Shown piece after piece: positions 27,770-39,129 of a stretch of 64,000 bases of DNA. The notes below the pieces were generated by a model. That model was not told the origin of the DNA. It saw only the letters and a list, made by a program, of their open reading frames with translations, and ran no database searches. Made by a program: the position numbers and the translations under genes. The DNA comes from Micropterix aruncella (lineage: Eukaryota; Arthropoda; Insecta; Lepidoptera; Micropterigidae): the NCBI GenBank assembly GCA_944548615.1, contig OX155980.1, forward strand, positions 924,282-988,281. Reading direction: 5' to 3'. Each line of letters begins with the position of its first letter. The first letter of the stretch is position 1.

Positions 27770-28150
27770 AAATGAGAGCACTGCGCAGCATATATCAGGT
27801 AACGACTGGGACCTCATGCAAGTAATATTTCAGCAAGGCAAGGGTAATTACTATGTATTCGGCGTTCATATACCAGTGTTTAATGTATGCTAGACAGCAC
27901 CTAGCAGAAACACCAATTAATGCAGACATTCACCCGCATCATAACCGCGGTAGCTCCCTTTTATGCGTACCCCGAATATGACTGGCAAAAGTACAGAAAA
28001 GCTACTTGTACCTTAGCATTAAATTCTATGATCTACTACCTACAAAATTTAAACAGCTGGAGGACATAAAATTCAAAAAACCTCAAGGAGATGCTGATAG
28101 GCCACCCTTTCTATAATCTGGCCGAATCATGGAGAGCCATGATTTTTCAA
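27770..28150 (+). pseudogene. LINE reverse transcriptase C-terminal relic (jockey/CR1-like)
   Basis: The conceptual frame reads YQCLMYARQHLAETPINADI, then after one nonsense codon (CGA to TGA) LPTKFKQLEDIKFKK, and after a one-base frameshift LKEMLIGHPFYNLAESW. The order H..R, LP..iK.l..FK, L..fYs..E is the usual end of the pol protein in jockey/R1/CR1-type non-LTR retrotransposons. Broken and not functional. Confidence 0.7.
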
Positions 28151-29100
28151 ATATTGTGCCCATTTATATTACTTTAAAAAGTTGAGCCTTATTGTCTGAT
28201 TATTTTATATCGTCTTATATCTGTACTTTTAGTTTAAAATGCATAACGTAGATTTAATTTGATTATTTAACATTTTACTGACAATTTGAATATTACAATG
28301 AATAATTTTACTACGTATCTTTTCGAATTACTAACTACTTCAAATGTTAGGCTTCTATTTTGATTATTTATATTTATAGTTTGAAAATCTAGTAGTTAAT
28401 TCTTGACTACCTATGTATGTTTAGTAAAGAGTGGTAACGAAACTTACTACCTAACCCAGTTATTTTGACACTTCCGAGAGCGGTCTTTAGCCGTTAATTG
28501 GACACGACGAAAATGTAATATAATGTAATAAAACACTAAAGAATTGTACAAAAAAAAACTTACCGAAGCTGAATGCAGTTAGCGACTTGCCGCTGCGTTA
28601 CAACAACCTGTGGCAACCCCCGGTGGCAACGATCACCCTTTCAACGGTCGACTTTGCCAGTATAAAGTGCCGATGAATTCAAACTGTGAGAAAGCAAACG
28701 TTGTGCGCCGGCAAATTGAATGATCATTTAACCAGCACAATACAGGACCCAACTTCAAGAATCCTCCTTTTCTATATATAGGTACACCCTGCTACTCTGT
28801 GGGTTTGTAAATATCACAATCCTGAACTTGGTGTCGCTCAATGGCAAGTTGTGTAATTCATTTATTAATTTTCATTATTAAATTATGGTCAATATCAGAA
28901 AAAAATCACGTATTACAGAAATCGTTAAACGTGATAAAAACCTGGGTTCGTATACACATTCAAATATTGACGCCATAGTTAGTTAAGATCGCGGATATAG
29001 GTGGTGCAACGAATCACGTATTTTGCAAATAGCACGTAAATGTTCTATTTAAAATGCGTCATCAATTTAACAGATTCAAATAATTGTGAGATTCAGCCAC
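28150..29100. other. No gene recognised
   Basis: AT-rich sequence. A TATAAA-like string at about 28,661 sits in a locally GC-rich stretch but leads into no convincing frame. Confidence 0.4.
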
Positions 29101-29109
29101 AATAAAATT

Positions 29110-29117
29110 GTATATAA
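29110..29117 (+). promoter_or_regulatory. TATA-like box before candidate exon 1
   Basis: A TATATAAT string about 70 nt upstream of the candidate start codon at 29,187. In AT-rich DNA such a match is weak evidence by itself. Confidence 0.25.
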
Positions 29118-29186
29118 TGCGAGTAATTGCCGTTGAAATGCCACTTCAAATCTTATCGTATTCGAGTAGTGTACATTTTTTTAAAT

Positions 29187-29261
29187 ATGTCTAAAGGTAT
29201 TCGTAACTTAGTGATGTTTAAACTTTCTGATATGATATCGGCTGTGTATTCTAATTCCACT
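29187..29261 (+). CDS. Candidate novel gene, exon 1 (25 codons)
   Basis: Starts ATG and encodes MSKGIRNLVMFKLSDMISAV followed by YSNST, then a strong splice donor, ACT|GTAAGT, in phase 0. It is proposed as the first exon of a three-exon gene with the exons at 32,325-32,527 and 33,152-33,251, total about 125 residues. The phases fit: exon 1 ends in phase 0, exon 2 starts in phase 0 and ends in phase 2, exon 3 begins with the single base needed. Intron 1 (about 3 kb) holds family G fragments, a LINE trace and a TIR element, as expected in this genome. I do not recognise the protein. Unseen exons in between are possible; the link is inference. Confidence 0.4.
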
Positions 29262-29348
29262 GTAAGTATTTTGTATGTCTTTATAATTTTACATTTATCT
29301 TAGATACAAAGAGGAAGGACATATATCCAAATAGCATGAAAAGTGTCA

Positions 29349-29392
29349 ATTGCTACGGGCGAACCCGCCACCCTAGGAAGTTTCACGAAGAA
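29349..29392 (+). repeat. Family G fragment (5' end)
   Basis: GTGTCAATTGCTACGGGCGA and CCCGCCACCCTAGGAAGTTT match the first ~45 bp of family G. Confidence 0.6.
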
Positions 29393-30114
29393 AAAGACAA
29401 TATTAATTTATTTACATATTTATTTATTTTGTTTATAATAAGCAAATATTAAAAAGTAATATATAAAAAAATGTAATGCAAATATTAAAAATAACAGTAA
29501 ACAATTTCAGCGTAGGAATTATGCATAGAAATACTTACAAAATTGAATCAAAAACAGAAAAAAGGATACATCGCATAGTCTAATGGCAACGTCACCTAAC
29601 TAGGCCGGGACCTGTTCTAAGGTAAACATTTATTTTTTAATGTGCTTGCAACAATACCATGTTTATAAAAATGGCATATATTCCGTGTATGCACAAAATA
29701 ATAGAAATGCAAAGCCACATTAAAAATGACTAAATACTTAAATTAAATAATTAAGTGGAAAATTAAAATGTCAGCCAATAAATTCAAATCAGAAAAAAAC
29801 AAAACAATATAAAATATTTAAAATTAAAATAAGAATTTAAACAAAATAGTCCTGCATTTTACTTATAACTGAGATAAAATAGTGTTAAAACTAAAACAAA
29901 TTATCTCTTAATATACGTTAAAACAAAATAATATTAGTTCAAGATTCAAAATATTCAAATGTCCGGGTTAGATTATAATGTCCAATATTTTTTAAATTCC
30001 TTGTCTTCCCTCTTTTACGAGCCAGTTTCTAAGCAGCCTTTTAAAGTAGGTCTTATTTTGTGCTGATTATGTCGCCAGGAAGAGCAATTAGATCATCATT
30101 TTTCCCATGTGGTA

Positions 30115-30640
30115 AGCGTGGAGCCTTAGGTACAACAGAGTTCACCACCTAACTACGCCGACAGGCCCGCGAAAGTCCAACGCCAACTACCAGATCTAGC
30201 TGAATTTCTCCGTGGTCCAACCTGTTCACGGATTCGAGGTCGTTTGCGCGGTCTCCAACTGACGTAAACGGTAATTCAGTTTACATTTATCGCGGACAGA
30301 GACACTTTTCGACCGGGATCGGTGTCCGACGGATCGTTTCAAGGATATATGACGTCAGGTCGACAACTGCCCCCGCCGCTTAGAAAACCTTCACTTACAG
30401 ACCCCTTCCCCCGTTTATACGCCGGATGGGCAGCGTGTCCAGCAAACCGGCCAGTACACCAGCCGCCCAGTGCCGCCCGAGGAGTTTCCCCGAATCCGTA
30501 CGTCTCATCCCAACCACCTCCGACTGCAGGTAGCAGCCGACGGAAAAGCTCGCAACGACCCTGACAGGTTAAGGCCCTTTATGAGGAGGCTACCGGGTGG
30601 GAGTTCAACAGTGAGTTGGGCGACTAGGGTTATACAAAAA
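30115..30640 (+). repeat. Family G copy, strongly diverged
   Basis: Ordered matches to family G: GATTCGAGGTCG, TGCGCGGTC, ATCGCGGAC, GGGATCGG, CGTTTCAAG, CAACTGCCCCCGC, TTAGAAA and CCCC-rich end. The 80-codon open frame in it is treated as chance. Confidence 0.55.
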
Positions 30641-30644
30641 CCAG

Positions 30645-30775
30645 CATGATCTCGTAAATGCCGTCACCCGAAACGGTTTTAATGTTCACCTGCTCGAGGT
30701 GGAGGTACACTTAAGGCCTAACAGAAAAATCTCTGTTTCATATCTTTAAAGATACTGGTTTCTCGAATGCAACTT
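30645..30775 (+). pseudogene. LINE pol C-terminal trace
   Basis: Reads LVNAVTRNGFNVHLLEVEVH then LRPNRKISVSYL. This parallels the better preserved LANAVTRNGFTVHLHAVEVG at 38,625-38,860 on the minus strand. Degenerate. Confidence 0.55.
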
Positions 30776-31048
30776 GACAGCTATGAAGAACCTTTGAATC
30801 ATTATGACATTAATAGAAGATCGGAGTATCATTCAGAAATGATTCCTACTTGACTCAATTCATGGAAAACTTGATTGTGCGTATCGCGCTGGAAAAAACA
30901 CTCTAATGGTCTAAATCGGGTTCCTAATTAAAATACACTAAACATTTTTCTTAAAGGTAACCTTCTTAATGCTCCTAATCCTTAACAAAAAATTATTTTA
31001 AAATAAATTTAACAATGAAAACTTTTTCAGACCTTACTCAGTCGCACT

Positions 31049-32234
31049 GCCGTCGTAAATGAAAACACAGTAACTTGAAAAAAGACGTTTTAAGAAAAAC
31101 GCGGTCAAAGTTCAGTTGTCAAATATTCGTTTTCATGAACAAAGTAATCAATATAGATTATTTCTTTTAATCTTTAATGTTAAAAAATAGTTAGAACTTC
31201 AATTCTGCATAAAAATATATATTAAATTATAATTGTTTAATTAATTAAATTCGATATTGTGTTTTAAATTAGGAAAATAATTTGATACATTTTATATTTT
31301 TAATCTATAACACCGTAACTGATGGTTACTGTGTTATAGGTAAATTTTACCTATTACTGTGTTCTAACCATGTAAAATAAATATATTTGTTTTAAATAAA
31401 TAAAAAACTGCAGGCATCTTAAACACAGTAATTGAGAAGCTGTGATTAATTCGTGTATTAATAAATTAACTTTTAATAAATTTTCACTTAAAACCACAGT
31501 ATCTAAAGAAGCCGTGTTGTAACCAAACAAAAATATTTCTTAAATGCTTATAGGTGTTTAAAAAGATCACAGTAAATAATAGGTTACTGTATTTTAACAT
31601 ACTTATACATACTTATGTATTTAAAATTATACATACTGTGTTATTGAAATTAATTTTATTGTGTTTTATGATAGGTATTTTACAAATATAATTTGCAGAC
31701 TGACAGACAGACAGACGCATTGACATATCAATGACCTAGTTTTTAGAGTAAAGATTAATTTCTACATACATTGTTTATTGCCTTAAGTTAAGTCCTAATA
31801 TTATTAGATACTATTTTTATATATTTTTTCTCTTTCAACATATATAGTTTAAAGAATGCACAAGCCACTATTTTCTTGTCACGCTTGCCTTAGTACGGGC
31901 CTAGGCCTAGTTAGGCAGCGTTGATCTAAAGATGGACTGGGCTGCGGTACTCTCTTTTTTGCTACTATTTACAACGGAGCTTCTAATGATAATATGTAAT
32001 GTACCGTAGTTTTAAAAAAATCGCATTGATTTAAATAAATAAAATAAAATAAATAAATATTAAAAATATTCTGTTTTTTTTTAAATACTGTGTTTTTATC
32101 TAAGGTATCTCGGTAACTAACCATCGACAGACAAACCGAAAAAAATGCTTTATAGTACTCCAACTCGTGATTTTAAAGAACCAAAATTATATAAACACAG
32201 TAAATGAAATTACTGTGTTTTCATTCACAACGGC
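31049..32234. mobile_element. DNA transposon relic with ACACAGTA-type subterminal motifs
   Basis: The left end GCCGTCGTAAATGAAAACAC and the right end, in reverse complement GCCGTTGTGAATGAAAACAC, form terminal inverted repeats of about 28 bp with few mismatches, both continuing AGTAA. Inside, the motif ACACAGTA or its complement TACTGTGT recurs near 31,064, 31,332, 31,352, 31,424, 31,637, 32,086, 32,196 and 32,211. This could be a transposase-binding array. No transposase frame remains. A SINE/LINE-tail insertion occupies 31,746-32,070. No clear target duplication was found. Confidence 0.6.
31746..32070 (+). mobile_element. SINE or LINE 3'-tail copy 1
   Basis: About 320 bp matching 61,016-61,325 with a few indels, including TACGGGCCTAGGCCTAGTTA and TTTTTGCTACTATTTACAAC. 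It ends in an AAATAAAATAAATAAAT tail typical of non-LTR 3' ends. Confidence 0.75.
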
Positions 32235-32324
32235 TGTATGGATTGATGCAAGTCCTTTTTCCTTCCCGTATTATAGGGATGCTCGACATTCTAGTGCTAA
32301 TTACGTTATAATATTATATTCCAG

Positions 32325-32527
32325 CCACCGGATTTATCTACTTTTAAACTAAGCGGATTGCCTTACAAGCAACTTCATAATAATGTTTTAACTATTGCGG
32401 AAAGATCGACTGATAATGTGGTAATAGCTACTGAAGATATGAGAGAGACAAATACTCCACAGTTAAAAGAAGATAAATCATTACAAGCAGCTCAACAAAA
32501 CTTCACGTCAACTTTTTCTTCAAAATC
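32325..32527 (+). CDS. Candidate novel gene, exon 2 (67 codons plus 2 bases)
   Basis: Preceded by a splice acceptor ATTATATTCCAG and open through PPDLSTFKLSGLPYKQLHNN and TIAERSTDNVVIATEDMRET to TSTFSSK. The composition is hydrophilic and protein-like, with no simple-sequence bias, and no resemblance to the surrounding repeats. An in-frame stop 27 nt upstream of the exon is consistent with an intron boundary. Two donors are possible. TC|GTTAGT is phase 2 and joins in frame to the exon at 33,152. TTA|GTAAAA at 32,531 would give only nine further residues. Function unknown. Confidence 0.42.
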
Positions 32528-32608
32528 GTTAGTAAAAAATATATATTATATTTTAAACGTGTATGTATAACGTAATTAACATATTATATATTACATGATA
32601 TATAAAGA

Positions 32609-32882
32609 GTTGTCAACTACAACGGGCGAGCCCGTCACCTCGGGAAGTTTTAACGATTAGTCCTTCTCTCTCCCGTGAAGTGAACGCAGAAGACTTGGAC
32701 AAAACAATCCACCGTTAAGCTCCGCCACATGCCCGTAAGAGGCCAACGCCTTAACCGCTAGATAACTAGGTGTGTTACCCAGCGGGCTTATACTCACGCC
32801 CTTGCTTCCAATTACGACCGGATTACTCCGGTCTCTCGATTGGTTACGAGTTTGAGGTCGATTGCGCGGTCCTCCGCGAAAT
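32609..32882 (+). repeat. Family G fragment (5' part)
   Basis: Begins GTTGTCAACTACAACGGGCG and follows family G for about 275 bp before diverging. It lies in intron 2 of the candidate gene. Confidence 0.75.
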
Positions 32883-33151
32883 TCTCAGGACTGAAAAGGT
32901 TTTCTTGGGAGGTGGAATCATTATTGTACTAGACATGGAAAGACGCAGTGAAATCCACCAATGGACTGTGAATTGTGAAATCCTAATGGTTTATCGAAAC
33001 ATACATATAAGGCATAACAGATAAATTTTAAGGCGTTCCTCGATACAAGCCTAGTTAGACATGACATACATAGATGTTGCGTCTCTCCGAAAGACAACCT
33101 CACATTTAACAGCGATTTCTATTTTATTAATTTTTAAATTGATATTTTCAG

Positions 33152-33251
33152 AGAAGAGTACCTACACTCGCCCTTGCTTAAAAAAATGCTAGGTGGAAAC
33201 ACGAAGAAGGAACTGCGAGATCTGATAGCGAAATATCGGAAATCCCTTTAA
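33152..33251 (+). CDS. Candidate novel gene, last exon (32 codons and stop)
   Basis: Follows a good acceptor with a pyrimidine-rich tract (GATATTTTCAG). The frame that fits exon 2 reads EEYLHSPLLKKMLGGNTKKE then LRDLIAKYRKSL and stop at 33,249-33,251. It is rich in Lys, Leu and Arg and could form a basic C-terminal helix. A variant polyadenylation signal ATTAAA occurs at about 33,352, just before a Helitron end. I do not recognise the family. Without transcript data the exon could belong to another gene model. Confidence 0.42.
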
Positions 33252-33369
33252 AGGTAATGGAACATTGTTTCTTTTATATCCACCTTAAATTATTATTATT
33301 ATATTTTACAAACATGTAGCCCAATTGCTGTCATGTCTGAATTTAACGATTTTATTAAAATATTTAAAA

Positions 33370-34101
33370 CTAGCTGACCCGTGCCCACTTCGTTGGGCGA
33401 TAAAACTTTTTACCTGTTATGAAATTATGAGTGTGGTTCTGTTAGTACTGAGTGCTATGATTTATTTCCTGACTGCCAAAAGAAGGGTTATATTTTTACT
33501 GCATATGTATGTATTTATTTGCATGCCAGTTTGACTATATTACCGTTATTTATGAGTGTCTTATTTGTGAGCGTATTATCTCTTTAACTATTTATGCAGT
33601 AAAATGGAAATTATATGCAGTAAAAGGGAAAAGTCTTTTGATTTAAACACTTGACACGGTAAATTTACTTATTTTGATAAGAATTCATAATTGTTGATAA
33701 TATGACCAATAAACATGACCTAACGATTTAAATTAGTTTTTTTAATATAAAATACTACTTTTTGTGACTTAAATATAAAATTTAGACATATGCTGTCGTT
33801 GACTTTTTTGTAGGCATTATCAAGCTCTACAACTTTTCTCTAGAACTTAATCATATATCTCTCATCGTTAAGGCAGCGTTAGTTAGAAACGTTTTCGTTC
33901 GACCGCTTATTCTCCGACTTACTTTGCAAATCCGACTACCACGAAAAAGTCTTTTCATTTTTCGGATTAATATATAGCCTATGACACTAACAAATAACGT
34001 GGCTTTCTATTGGTAAAATAATTTTCAATATCGGATCAGTAGATCCAGAGATTACTTCCTACAACCTCACAAATTTTACCTCTTTATTATATTAGTATAG
34101 A
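33370..34101 (-). mobile_element. Non-autonomous Helitron, complete ends
   Basis: On the minus strand it starts TCTATACTAATATAATAAAG and ends with a hairpin GCCCAACGAAGTGGGC followed by ACGGGTCAGCTAG, the TC...CTAG pattern of Helitrons. It lies exactly between A and T, the expected insertion site, with no target duplication. 732 bp, no Rep/helicase frame. A second copy of the family starts at 63,226. Confidence 0.8.
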
Positions 34102-34106
34102 TAAAT

Positions 34107-34480
34107 GTACCCTACTATATTTTTAAATACGATAACACTACAAGCTTCAACCACCTTAGCAGATAAACTGTTCCACTGGTCCACAGTTCGGTTGGCTAGG
34201 AAGTGTTTCATGGGATCGGGGTGGAATCGTGTTTTATCCAATTTGAAGTCGTGTCCTCGCAGATGATGCATCTTGTTCCGCTTGAAGATTCAAGATAGCT
34301 AGGGCAATTACAGCATCTGTTTGGGATCCTACACGACTCAATGAGGTCACTCCTGATCCGACGTACCCTGAGTGAAGGCAGTTTTAATCTGTGGAGTCAT
34401 TCTTTAAATCGCATTGGCATCTTAGTCGCTCTGCGCTGGACTGTAACGAGTATGTCCCCATCTTCCACAAAGCAAGGATT
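34107..34480 (-). pseudogene. CR1/L2-like LINE reverse transcriptase relic
   Basis: Minus-strand translation gives VQRRATKMPMRFKE, LHRLKLPSLRVRRIRSDLIE and, in another frame, LRGHDFKLDKTRFHPDPMKH followed by FLANRTVDQWNSLSAKVVEA. These match the familiar RT C-terminal sequence order of this LINE group (RRATK, LPSL..RR.R.DLIE, LRGH..KL.K, WN.L...VV.A). At least one stop and one frameshift. A (TA)n tract follows on the plus-strand right. Confidence 0.8.
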
Positions 34481-34492
34481 CTCTAGTTAAAA

Positions 34493-34768
<276 letters not shown>

Positions 34769-34869
34769 TTCTAGCCGTTTTCGGCCATAGCGACTGCATT
34801 GTAGATTCTAGTGACTTCTTTAGTCTTCTGAGAGTCCATTGTTCGGAAGCAGTCAAGTGCGCAGGCTAT

Positions 34870-35790
34870 ATTATAGTGCACAGGTGGGCGCACGACCACG
34901 GGTGCATTCTCTCTTCCTCCCTCTTCTGAACCCGATGGAACGGAGACCGTTACGACCAGAGAAAAGTTTGGATGCAGATAAAATAAAATAAATTAATTAT
35001 TCGCCAACACAGCAATGGCTGTCATTGTTAAATTTGTACTCAATATTGCAGAGCTATTTTTTTCGGATTTAGTTCGTTTTTTCACACTGTCATTTATTTG
35101 TCATCTAAACTCTAACATTGGTATGGTGTCGGTTTAGTATTCTGACAAAAAATAGGCCTCGTGTGATATAGTGCAATGATTTGAGGATGTTTACATGTTA
35201 CAATGTTTGCGGATGTATACACTTGAGTTGGCCTTCGTCGAATAAATGCTTCTTCTTGATCTGGTGCCATATCAGCTACTGAATGTTAGCTAGCATATTG
35301 GCTTTTACGATATTGGCTGATGATCAAAACAAGGATTTGGTAAATTCATACAATATTCGAGTTTGCGGATCTTTATTGTCCTCGATAATTCTATGTTCTT
35401 GCTCAAACACATTAGCTTAACTAAACATTGTAAGCCCAGCTTAGTATCTTCTGATAAGCCCTTTCTAAGTGAAGCATTAGAATACCTAGTAATTTAGATG
35501 TCTGATAGCCTGTTGTGGGTTGATGATTCTTCTTTATTTTTCACATATTTCTTTATTTTTCAATGATGATTTTTAATTTCTTTATATCCCAGTTGTCGTT
35601 ATATTGCAGCTAAGGTTATTTATTATATTAGACTTATCCAGTCGAACTAAGTAAGCATTAACTATATGTTTATTTACGGGCAATTTACTGACCATCGTGT
35701 ACTTGGCCTATGTCTTGGCTTTTGTCTTGGCATCCTGTATTATGGCTTCAAACTATATTCGTCACTTGAGAAGTTGCAGTTCTTTCAGGC
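34870..35790. other. No gene recognised
   Basis: Unique-looking AT-rich sequence; I see no supported feature. Confidence 0.4.
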
Positions 35791-35802
35791 TGCTGGCAAT
35801 TA

Positions 35803-36330
35803 GTCTCCCCTGGGAATCAAACCTCTGGCGCCCCTGGACGGTCTGCGCACCGTGCTGCGCAAGCCAATCGATTGTGCTCTCCGACTAACAGTCGGGGGAG
35901 TCTGGGAACTGTATTGTTTCCTACAGAGCGGGGGTGGTTGTCTACCTTACGGCGACTGCTCTTGAAATGACCTTTGGCCATCCGATCCCGGTTCAGAGTC
36001 GGGCCAAGGACGCCTTGGTCCGCGATAGATTCGGTGCACTCCGTTTCACCGCTTCGTAAGGGAGAGGACCGCGCAAGCGACCTCGAACTCGGAACCAATC
36101 GAGAGACCGGAGATATCTGGTCACAATTGGAAGTGAGGGCGCGAGTATCTCGAGCCCGCCAGGTTTATTCCTGGCTAACTCGCGGTAAGGCGTTGTACTC
36201 TCACGGGTTGTGACGTAGCTGGACGTAGAATTGTACTGTCCAAAGTCTTCTACGTTCACTGCAGGGCGACAGAACGACTAATCGTTAAAACGTCCTGTGG
36301 TGACGGGCTCGCCCGTTGTAGTCGACACCG
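35803..36330 (-). repeat. Family G copy, minus
   Basis: Runs from CCCCTGGGAATCAAACCTCT to TGACGGGCTCGCCCGTTGTA, so it lacks the GGGCCC end. The overlapping frames on both strands are by-products of its low stop-codon density. Confidence 0.75.
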
Positions 36331-36344
36331 CAAGATGCTGGCAA

Positions 36345-36995
36345 TTAGTGGGAGCTAATGGGCCCATGCTGGGTTGGCCACGAAGACCTATTCTGTTCAG
36401 GGTCGGTCACACTCACGGGTCAACACCTATCCGACGGCCTCCACGCACGAGGTGCGAACCTGGGTAGGACTCTGGCCTTGGTCAGTTTCCCCTGGGAATC
36501 AAACCTCTGGCGCTCCTGGACGGTCTGCGCACCGTGCGGCGCAAGCCAAACGATTGTGCACTCTGACTAACAGTCGTGGGAGTCTGGAAGCTGTACTGTT
36601 TCTTATAGAGCGGGGGTGGTTGCGGACCTTACGGCAACTGCTCTTGAAATGACCATCGGCCATCCGATCCTGGGTGAAGAGCCGGGCAAAGGATAGATTC
36701 GGTTTACACCGTTTCACCGCTTCGTAAGGGAGAGGACCGCGCAAGCGACCTCGAACTCGGAACCAATCGAGAGACCGGAGAAATCTGGTCACAATTGGAA
36801 GTAAGGGCGCGATTGTCGGCCCGCCAGGTAACATTACTGGCTATCTCGCGGTAAGGCGTTTGTCTCTAACTGGTTAGGGCGTAGCTAGATGGTGGACTGT
36901 TTTGTCCCAAGTCTTCTACGCTCACTGCAGGGAGATAGAACGACTAATCGTTAAAACTTCCTGTGGTGACGCGCTCGCCCGTTGTAGTCGACAAC
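36345..36995 (-). repeat. Family G copy, minus, complete
   Basis: From GAGCTAATGGGCCCATGCTG to CGCCCGTTGTAGTCGACAAC. It follows the previous copy directly in the same orientation, both preceded by GCTGGCAATTAG, so the two are a tandem pair. Confidence 0.8.
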
Positions 36996-37150
36996 CCAAT
37001 TAGTAAAGCCACGATATCTTACATTCTTGATGTTTAAGCCATTTATCTTGATCATACTTTCTGATTTATGGAGTACTTTTTCAAAGATGAATTTGGAGTA
37101 AAGTTCTAAAAGACAGGATACGCATCTCACTCCCGACTCCACCTCTTCGA
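36996..37150 (-). pseudogene. LINE reverse transcriptase active-site region relic (RTE-like)
   Basis: Minus frame VESGVRCVSCLLELYSKFIF, EKVLHKSESMIKINGLNIKN, VRYRGFT parallels the RT block GVRQGC.LSP.LFNLY...F ... G..INN.RYADDT. The YADD catalytic box is replaced by YRGF, so the fragment is dead. Confidence 0.7.
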
Positions 37151-38040
37151 AAATATTTTGGCCTATCTGGATTTGCGCTCATTAGTCATGATACGGAAAT
37201 CTTTGTCATATATTCCCTATGTTAGAGAATCTCGACTATATTTTTGTGTCTGTTTGAAAAAAACTATCAAAATGTTTTAACTGTGCGGTTATTATAACGA
37301 CATGCCTTTAAGATTTATCGATGCAGCACTACGATTTGGAAGCTAAGATTTTACTACAAAACGCAACGTGTAGATAGCACTCAAAAAAAAAATCTCCTAT
37401 GTTCAATATTACGGCGTTCATGGTATAACGGTTCATTATAAATGACGCTCCTTTACAGTATTTTATCTCGAAATAAAATAATAATATATAACTAATAAAG
37501 TAATTTTAAAATTATAACTTATTATTTTAATATTTTTTAGTTGGCGTACGGGTTTTAATACGTGATAATTACGCACGTTAATATTTAGTAGACATACCTA
37601 TATATGACATTTTATATCTCCGTATTATTTATGTGATTCATTCAGTCTATATGAAAATCCGATAGATGTAGGTAATAATTGAATGTTATTATTTTTATCG
37701 TTAAAAATTGTTGGGATTTTTTAATCAATCAGTCCTTTATAAAGTATAATATTTAACAGGGGTATTATAGATGGACAAATAAATTAGTATTAGTTTGCTA
37801 ATTTCAATGCTATTAGCGCCAACCGCATTTCGCCGGCGCAGAAGGGTTGCCAAAATGTAGTATGAATATGAGCAATCGATTACCATATATTAACAATTCT
37901 CATACCTGGCTATTAAATCTATAAAATGTATTTTATGCATGTCCATTTACCGGAATTTATCTATTTTCAGGAATCGCCATAAAAAGTGTCGGCAGTAAAA
38001 TCCGGAATTAACACTCGCGAATGCAGTACTACCTTCATCA
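37150..38040. other. No gene recognised
   Basis: AT-rich sequence without clear frames or terminal repeats. Confidence 0.4.
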
Positions 38041-38500
38041 AAAATATCGCTCACCTAAACACGGAACAGGAAGTCAGAAAAGCTATCATGTTTCAAGAAA
38101 CGTTTCGGCTTTAAGGAGCTTTTGAAATATTTAATATTCTTCATCATTTGTTACAAAATAAATTACCACGTCTGGATTTCATTGAGATCTTTCACTGGCT
38201 TACGACCCGGGAGAAAAGAGACATGACAGTTCTCTGCCTGCTATTCAGGATCTTGGAGGGCGTCGCACCTAATTATATCCGCAAGAGTTTACTGCATTTT
38301 CAGCGCTTGAGAAATTCGGCAGCCTTAGATCTAAAGATAGGCTGGTCCCAGCTGTGACTCGTCTAATTAACTTCCACCATGTATGGTGCCATCTCTCGTA
38401 TGCTTTGCCAAAAGATGTAAGGACCGCGCCGAGAATTACGTGCTTTAAAAGCAGTCCCAGTATAAATAAATACAAACGGAGCTGCCATGGAATTCACCGA
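38040..38500 (+). pseudogene. CR1/L2-like LINE RT C-terminal relic
   Basis: Plus frame reads LQNKLPRLDFIEIFHWLTTR, EKRDMTVLCLLFRILEGVAP, NYIRKSLL, then after a frame change LVPAVTRLINFHHVWCHLSY and ALPKDVR. The HWL...R.......LLF+ILEG.AP.YI pattern is characteristic of the thumb/C-terminal region of this LINE group. Confidence 0.75.
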
Positions 38501-38620
38501 CCGGAGTCGGGCACATCATAATACTATTTTTTTTACACTTCTGGGGGGTGAGCAGTGGATTCCGGACTTACGAACCGGCTGTGGTAGGTTTAGGACAGCT
38601 GTCTTGCCACATGTGAGCGT

Positions 38621-39030
38621 TCACCTTGCCACCCATTCACTCCCCCTTCGAAGCCATAGAATTTGAGATGCGCAAATCGCAGTTTTAGATAATTTTTCTA
38701 AGAAAGAGTTGATTATTTTTCTGGAAAGGCCAAGATCTTTAAAGAGGTGAAATAGAGATTTACCTGGCAGGCCACGAGCGCCAACTTCCACCGCGTGAAG
38801 GTGAACAGTGAAGCCGTTCCGGGTTACGGCATTTGCAAGATCATGGTATTTAATTTGTACTCGTGGTCTTTTGGGATATTTGATTCCCATGGAACAGTTA
38901 ATTCTACGATAAGAGCCACCTTCCGATAAGAGCCAACTATAAATATGAAATAAACGAATTTACCGCGTAAAGTTTGTAGCACCCGACGTTTCAGCGATGT
39001 TGCAACCACCATTGTCCAGAGTAGACTTGT
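38621..39030 (-). pseudogene. LINE pol C-terminal relic, endonuclease-like tail
   Basis: In one minus frame VELTVPWESNIPKDHEYKLN, then after a frameshift KYHDLANAVTRNGFTVHLHA, VEVGARGLPGKSLFHLFKDL and a C-terminal LRRGSEW. The ELT.PWE.N...DHE.K..KY.DLA...GF.V....VEVGARG..GKS string is a well-known repeat-derived ORF end in animal genomes. Upstream, LDNGGCNIAETSGATNFTR also occurs in the composite spacer at 22.3 kb. Confidence 0.75.
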
Positions 39031-39129
39031 CTACCCTGTCTCTCAAAAAACTTCACGCATTAAATTCGTTTTATCTTATTTATGATATCAAGCAACCGCG
39101 ATACTCTTCGATTTCAGACTCAGATAATA

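Noticed and set aside
35697..36834. Cluster of overlapping 63-111-codon frames on both strands
   Set aside because: All inside two tandem family G copies; same argument.
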